Positions 61,085 to 64,000 of a stretch of DNA of 64,000 nt are shown piece after piece. The DNA is from Paracoccus sp. MBLB3053. GTDB taxonomy: Bacteria > Pseudomonadota > Alphaproteobacteria > Rhodobacterales > Rhodobacteraceae. The notes under the pieces are model-generated. The model was not told where the DNA came from. It saw nothing but the letters and a program-made list of their open reading frames with translations, and made no database searches. Where the stretch lies: NCBI RefSeq assembly GCF_031822435.1, contig NZ_JAVQLW010000005.1:42501-106500 (forward strand), written 5' to 3'. Each line of letters starts with the position of its first letter. Within the stretch, counting starts at the first letter, position 1. A program made the translations under genes and the position numbers.

Positions 61085-62077
61085 TCACTCGGTGGACCAG
61101 CCCTGAGCCTTGAACACTTCGACGGTCTTTTCCTCGCTGCTGGCGATGAAGTCCTTCAACTCGTCGCCGGTCAGCAGCTTGCCGCTTTGCGAGGTCTTGG
61201 TCAGGTATTCCTGCCATTCGCTCGACTCGAACACCGCCTTCAGCGCGTCTTCGTAGAAGGCGACGGCCTCGGGCGGCGCATCGGCCGGCAGCCAGACCGT
61301 GCGCGGCATCTGGTAGCTTTCGATATCAAGCCCCTGTTCCTTGCAGGTGGGGATGTCGTGCCAGCCCATATTGTCATGGATCGGCTCGCTCTTGGCCATG
61401 CGCTCGGGGGCGAAGACGCAAAGCGGACGCACAGCGCCAGCCTGCCATTGGCCGATATTCTCGTTGGGGTTGTTGACGTTCGCCGCGACATGGCCGCCGG
61501 CCAATTGCACGCCGACCTCGCCGCCGCCATTGAAGGGCACATATTTGAAATCGGCCCCGGTCTGCTGTTCGATAAGCGCGACCAGCGTCTCGTCCGTATC
61601 CTTGGACTGGCTGCCACCAAAGGGGATCTTGCCCGGCTCGGCCTTGGCCGCCTCGATCAGGTCGGTCACGGTCTTGTAGGGCGCATCCGCCTTGACCCAG
61701 ACCAGGAACTCGTCCATCGCCAGCGCCGCGACCGGCTGCAGATCCTCGACCGAATAGGCGAGCTTGGCGACATGCGGCAGAAGATAGACGTTGTTCGTCC
61801 CGAAGATCACCTTGTTCGGATCGGCCTTGTTCTGCTTGCCGTAAAGAAAGGCCTCGGCCCCCGAGCCGCCGCCCTTGTTCAGCACGACGATGGGCTGGTC
61901 GATCAGATCGTTTCGGGTGATGACCGACTGGATCGTCCGCGCGAAATTGTCGGTGCCGCCACCCGCCCCCGAGGCGACCACGAATTCAAGGGGCCGTTCC
62001 GGGCTCCAATCCGCCCAGGCCGGGACGGACAGCAGCATGAGCGACGCGACACCCGCGCCGATTGCCTTCTTCGTCAT
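61085..62077 (-). CDS. tctC: Tripartite tricarboxylate transporter substrate-binding protein
   Basis: This 330-residue TctC/Bug-type periplasmic protein has a signal peptide cleaved near VPAWADWSPERP. The mature segments EFVVASGAGGGTDNFARTI, VVLNKGGGSGAEA and GGSQSKDTDETLVAL match the family ligand loops. It binds a carboxylate, here probably a sugar acid. GGAGGAAAACAG precedes the start at 62077. Confidence 0.92.
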   Translation of the reverse strand: MTKKAIGAGVASLMLLSVPAWADWSPERPLEFVVASGAGGGTDNFARTIQSVITRNDLIDQPIVVLNKGGGSGAEAFLYGKQNKADPNKVIFGTNNVYLLPHVAKLAYSVEDLQPVAALAMDEFLVWVKADAPYKTVTDLIEAAKAEPGKIPFGGSQSKDTDETLVALIEQQTGADFKYVPFNGGGEVGVQLAGGHVAANVNNPNENIGQWQAGAVRPLCVFAPERMAKSEPIHDNMGWHDIPTCKEQGLDIESYQMPRTVWLPADAPPEAVAFYEDALKAVFESSEWQEYLTKTSQSGKLLTGDELKDFIASSEEKTVEVFKAQGWSTE

Positions 62078-62147
62078 CTGTTTTCCTCCACTGTTTCGGC
62101 CACGCCTCCACGCGGCCGCTTTCTCCGGGCCTCCTCGCCCGGAAATC

Positions 62148-63191
62148 CTAGCTCCCCACCAGGGCGGTCGCCCAATCCGGGGCAAGCGTGACGGCGCCGT
62201 TGCGCCGGGGGTTCAACCTGGCCAGATCGACGCCCAGCCGGGCGGCGGCGCGCGTCGCGCCCAGATCCGCCCTGCCCTGCCCGGCAATGTCATAGGCCGT
62301 GCCATGGGCCGGGGTCACGATCGGAAAGTCGTAGCCCGCGATCAGCGTCACGCCGCGATCGAAGCCCAGAAGCTTGATCGCGATCTGGCCCTGGTCGTGA
62401 TACATCGTCAGCACCGCGTCGAACTCTCCGCGGATCGCGCGGACGAAGACCGTGTCGGACGGGATCGGGCCCTTGACGTCGAACCCTTCGGCCGCGCCCT
62501 GCGCGACGGCGGGGGCAATGATATCCTCGTCCTCGTCCCCGAAATTGCGGCCGTCCCCGGCATGGGGGTTCAGCGCCGCCACCCCGATCCGGGCGCCGGG
62601 CTTGCCGGCCGCCGCCATCACCTCGGCGGTCAGCCGGATGCTCGACAGGATGCGCTCGACGCTCAGCCGGTCGGCAACGGCGCGCAGCGGCACATGCGAG
62701 GTGACGCGGGCGTTCCAGACCTCTTCCAGCACGTTGAACTCGCGCCCGCTGCGCTCGGCTTCCAGCACGGCGTCGATAAAGCCGATCTCATCGACATATT
62801 CGGGCCGGGCGAGCCGCATCGAGTGCTTGTTGAAGGGTGTGAACATCACCGCATCGACCAGGCCCGCCTTGCCCAGCCGCAGCGCGGCCGCGAAATTCTG
62901 CAGCGAGGCCCTGCCCGCCGCCGGGTTCGACTGCCCAAGCGTGATCTCGTCACGGGCGCAATTGGCCAGATCGACCAGCACATGCCGTGCCCCCTCGACC
63001 CGGCCGATCTCGTCCTGCGAGATGACCTTCAGATCCAGCTCGACACCCCCGTGTTCCATGCCCATGCGCAGCACGTTCTCGGCGCCGATCGCGATCACCT
63101 CGTGATCGACGAGATCAGGATGGGCCATCAGCTTCGCGGCCAGTTCAGGCCCCACGCCACCTGCATCTCCCAGCGCCAGTGCAATCCGCAT
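62148..63191 (-). CDS. PdxA-family 4-phosphate dehydrogenase (PdxA2-like)
   Basis: This 347-residue member of the 4-hydroxythreonine-4-phosphate dehydrogenase family has ALALGDAGGVGPELAAKLM at the start, the metal His residues in SHVPLRAV and MYHDQGQIAIKLL, and PIVTPAHGTAYDIAGQG near the end. The gene lies with a carboxylate importer, a GntR regulator and a DUF1537 relic, and not with vitamin B6 genes. This points to the PdxA2 role in tetronate (threonate/erythronate-like) breakdown. It is the first gene of the leftward operon. Confidence 0.85.
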   Translation of the reverse strand: MRIALALGDAGGVGPELAAKLMAHPDLVDHEVIAIGAENVLRMGMEHGGVELDLKVISQDEIGRVEGARHVLVDLANCARDEITLGQSNPAAGRASLQNFAAALRLGKAGLVDAVMFTPFNKHSMRLARPEYVDEIGFIDAVLEAERSGREFNVLEEVWNARVTSHVPLRAVADRLSVERILSSIRLTAEVMAAAGKPGARIGVAALNPHAGDGRNFGDEDEDIIAPAVAQGAAEGFDVKGPIPSDTVFVRAIRGEFDAVLTMYHDQGQIAIKLLGFDRGVTLIAGYDFPIVTPAHGTAYDIAGQGRADLGATRAAARLGVDLARLNPRRNGAVTLAPDWATALVGS

Positions 63192-63213
63192 CTTCGAATC
63201 TCCCCCTCGTCCC

Positions 63214-63236
63214 ATACTGAATTTTGTATACAGTAT
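63214..63236. promoter_or_regulatory. GntR-type operator between divergent genes
   Basis: ATACTG-N11-CAGTAT is a perfect inverted repeat, with an 8-base palindrome TGTATACA (63225-63232) inside it. It lies 23-45 bases upstream of the PdxA-like start and 61-83 bases upstream of the GntR gene. The TGTATACA core is typical of FadR/GntR-subfamily sites. Confidence 0.65.
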
Positions 63237-63296
63237 TTGGTATCGCGTCTACTTGGATTTTGCGCTAAAGATGAATGGCCGCTTGGAGACACGGAA

Positions 63297-63971
63297 ATGG
63301 ATCTATCGAATGAAACGGTGGGCGCGCTGCGCGTCGACAAGGCCACGCTGCACGATCAGGTGGTTGCACGGATTCGCGACCTGATCGTCGAAGGGGCCCT
63401 GACGCCCGGCTCGCGGATCGACGAAGCGGCTCTGATCGAACAGCTGGGCGTCTCGCGCACCCCCTTCCGCGAGGCGCTGCGCACATTGGCGGCCGAGGGC
63501 CTGGTCGAGATCCGCCCGACCCGTGGCAGCCTCGTGCGCAAGCTCACCCCGGACGAGGTCTTCTCGATGCTCGAGGTTCTGGCCCGGCTGGAACAGCTCG
63601 CCGCCGAACTGGCCTGCAAGCGCGCGACCGACGCGCAGATCGACCGGATGATGGCGATCCATGCGCAGATGCTCGACTATTACGAAAAGCGCGAGCGGAT
63701 GCCCTATTTCAAGCTCAACCAGGAATTCCACCGCGGCATCGTCAGCCTTTCGGACAATCCGGTGCTGGTCGAAATCCACGGCAATCTGCATGCGCGGCTG
63801 AAGCGGATTCGCTTCGTCGGCAACCGGGGCCCCGATTTCTGGGCCGACGCGGTCTCCGAGCACGAGGAAATGGCCGATGCGCTCCGCGCGCGGGACGGGG
63901 CCAGGCTGGGTGAAATCGCGGCGCGGCACCTTCTGAACACCTGGACCAGGGTCAAGGACGCCGTCACCTGA
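63297..63971 (+). CDS. GntR-family regulator (FadR/FCD type)
   Basis: This 224-residue regulator has an N-terminal winged helix-turn-helix (QVVARIRDLIVEGALTPGSR, LIEQLGVSRTPFREALRTL) and a C-terminal FCD domain (LARLEQLAAELA, FKLNQEFHRGIVSLSDNPVL) with the His residues that often bind a metal and a carboxylate ligand. It is divergent from the acid-sugar operon and probably represses it. The ATG at 63297 follows GGAGACACGGAA. Confidence 0.9.
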   Translation: MDLSNETVGALRVDKATLHDQVVARIRDLIVEGALTPGSRIDEAALIEQLGVSRTPFREALRTLAAEGLVEIRPTRGSLVRKLTPDEVFSMLEVLARLEQLAAELACKRATDAQIDRMMAIHAQMLDYYEKRERMPYFKLNQEFHRGIVSLSDNPVLVEIHGNLHARLKRIRFVGNRGPDFWADAVSEHEEMADALRARDGARLGEIAARHLLNTWTRVKDAVT

Positions 63972-64000
63972 CACCTCGCGCGGCTTGCGTGGCACGCAGC

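Noticed and set aside
61875..63296. Large N-terminal extension of the GntR regulator
   Set aside because: It overlaps tctC and the PdxA-like gene on the other strand. The regulator's normal length starts at 63297.

Overview
The window is high-GC DNA (roughly 63-65% by eye) from an alphaproteobacterium. Rhodobacterales (a Paracoccus-like or roseobacter-like genome) is the best guess. That guess rests on gene content: a DUF1127 protein, TctABC and FbpABC-type transporters, several PuuB-like FAD oxidases, a GcvA-like LysR regulator and many ATGA/TGATG start-stop overlaps. I see no rRNA, tRNA, CRISPR array, transposase or integrase. Coordinates come from reading frames, and starts were chosen by ribosome-binding site and family length.

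1-6.7 kb: a hypothetical gene, then a leftward four-gene cluster (GNAT acetyltransferase, YcaO, TfuA and a 181-aa protein ending in six tandem G-M-S-(V/L)-x units). It looks like an unusual RiPP (ribosomally made, modified peptide) locus, and the repeat protein is the probable precursor. A class III adenylate/guanylate cyclase with TolB-like and TPR regions follows.

6.7-39.4 kb: a long amine / amino-acid / organic-acid catabolic island. It holds three complete ABC importers (polar amino-acid type, oligopeptide type, polyamine/PotD type). With them are three PuuB-like FAD oxidases and one DadA-like oxidase, two type II HAD dehalogenase-like genes, aldehyde dehydrogenases, a tartrate/malate-type dehydrogenase, an aminotransferase, a hydroxyacid dehydrogenase, two related GNATs, a GMC oxidoreductase, and PuuR-like, Lrp and LysR regulators. 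The module 'FAD oxidase + HAD protein' occurs twice. Candidate Lrp sites and several strong intercistronic hairpins are visible.

39.4-46.1 kb: a hipBA toxin-antitoxin pair with palindromic operators, a ferric-iron ABC transporter in C-A-B order, and small hypothetical / DUF1127 genes.

46.4-51.9 kb: an adenylation-carrier-reductase protein, with an SDR, a hexapeptide acyltransferase and a family 2 glycosyltransferase.

52-56 kb: an S8 protease lipoprotein, a membrane anti-sigma factor whose outer domain resembles a subtilisin prodomain, an ECF sigma factor, and an RTX calcium-binding protein. The protease, anti-sigma and RTX genes share one promoter motif, TTGAACC-N16-CGACC(A/G). This is the strongest sequence-supported candidate for a new regulatory system in the window.

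56-64 kb: a small PhaC-like protein, then an acid-sugar-type operon (GntR, PdxA-like dehydrogenase, TctCBA importer, SAF-domain oxidoreductase). A relic of a DUF1537 sugar-acid kinase remains at its 3' end.
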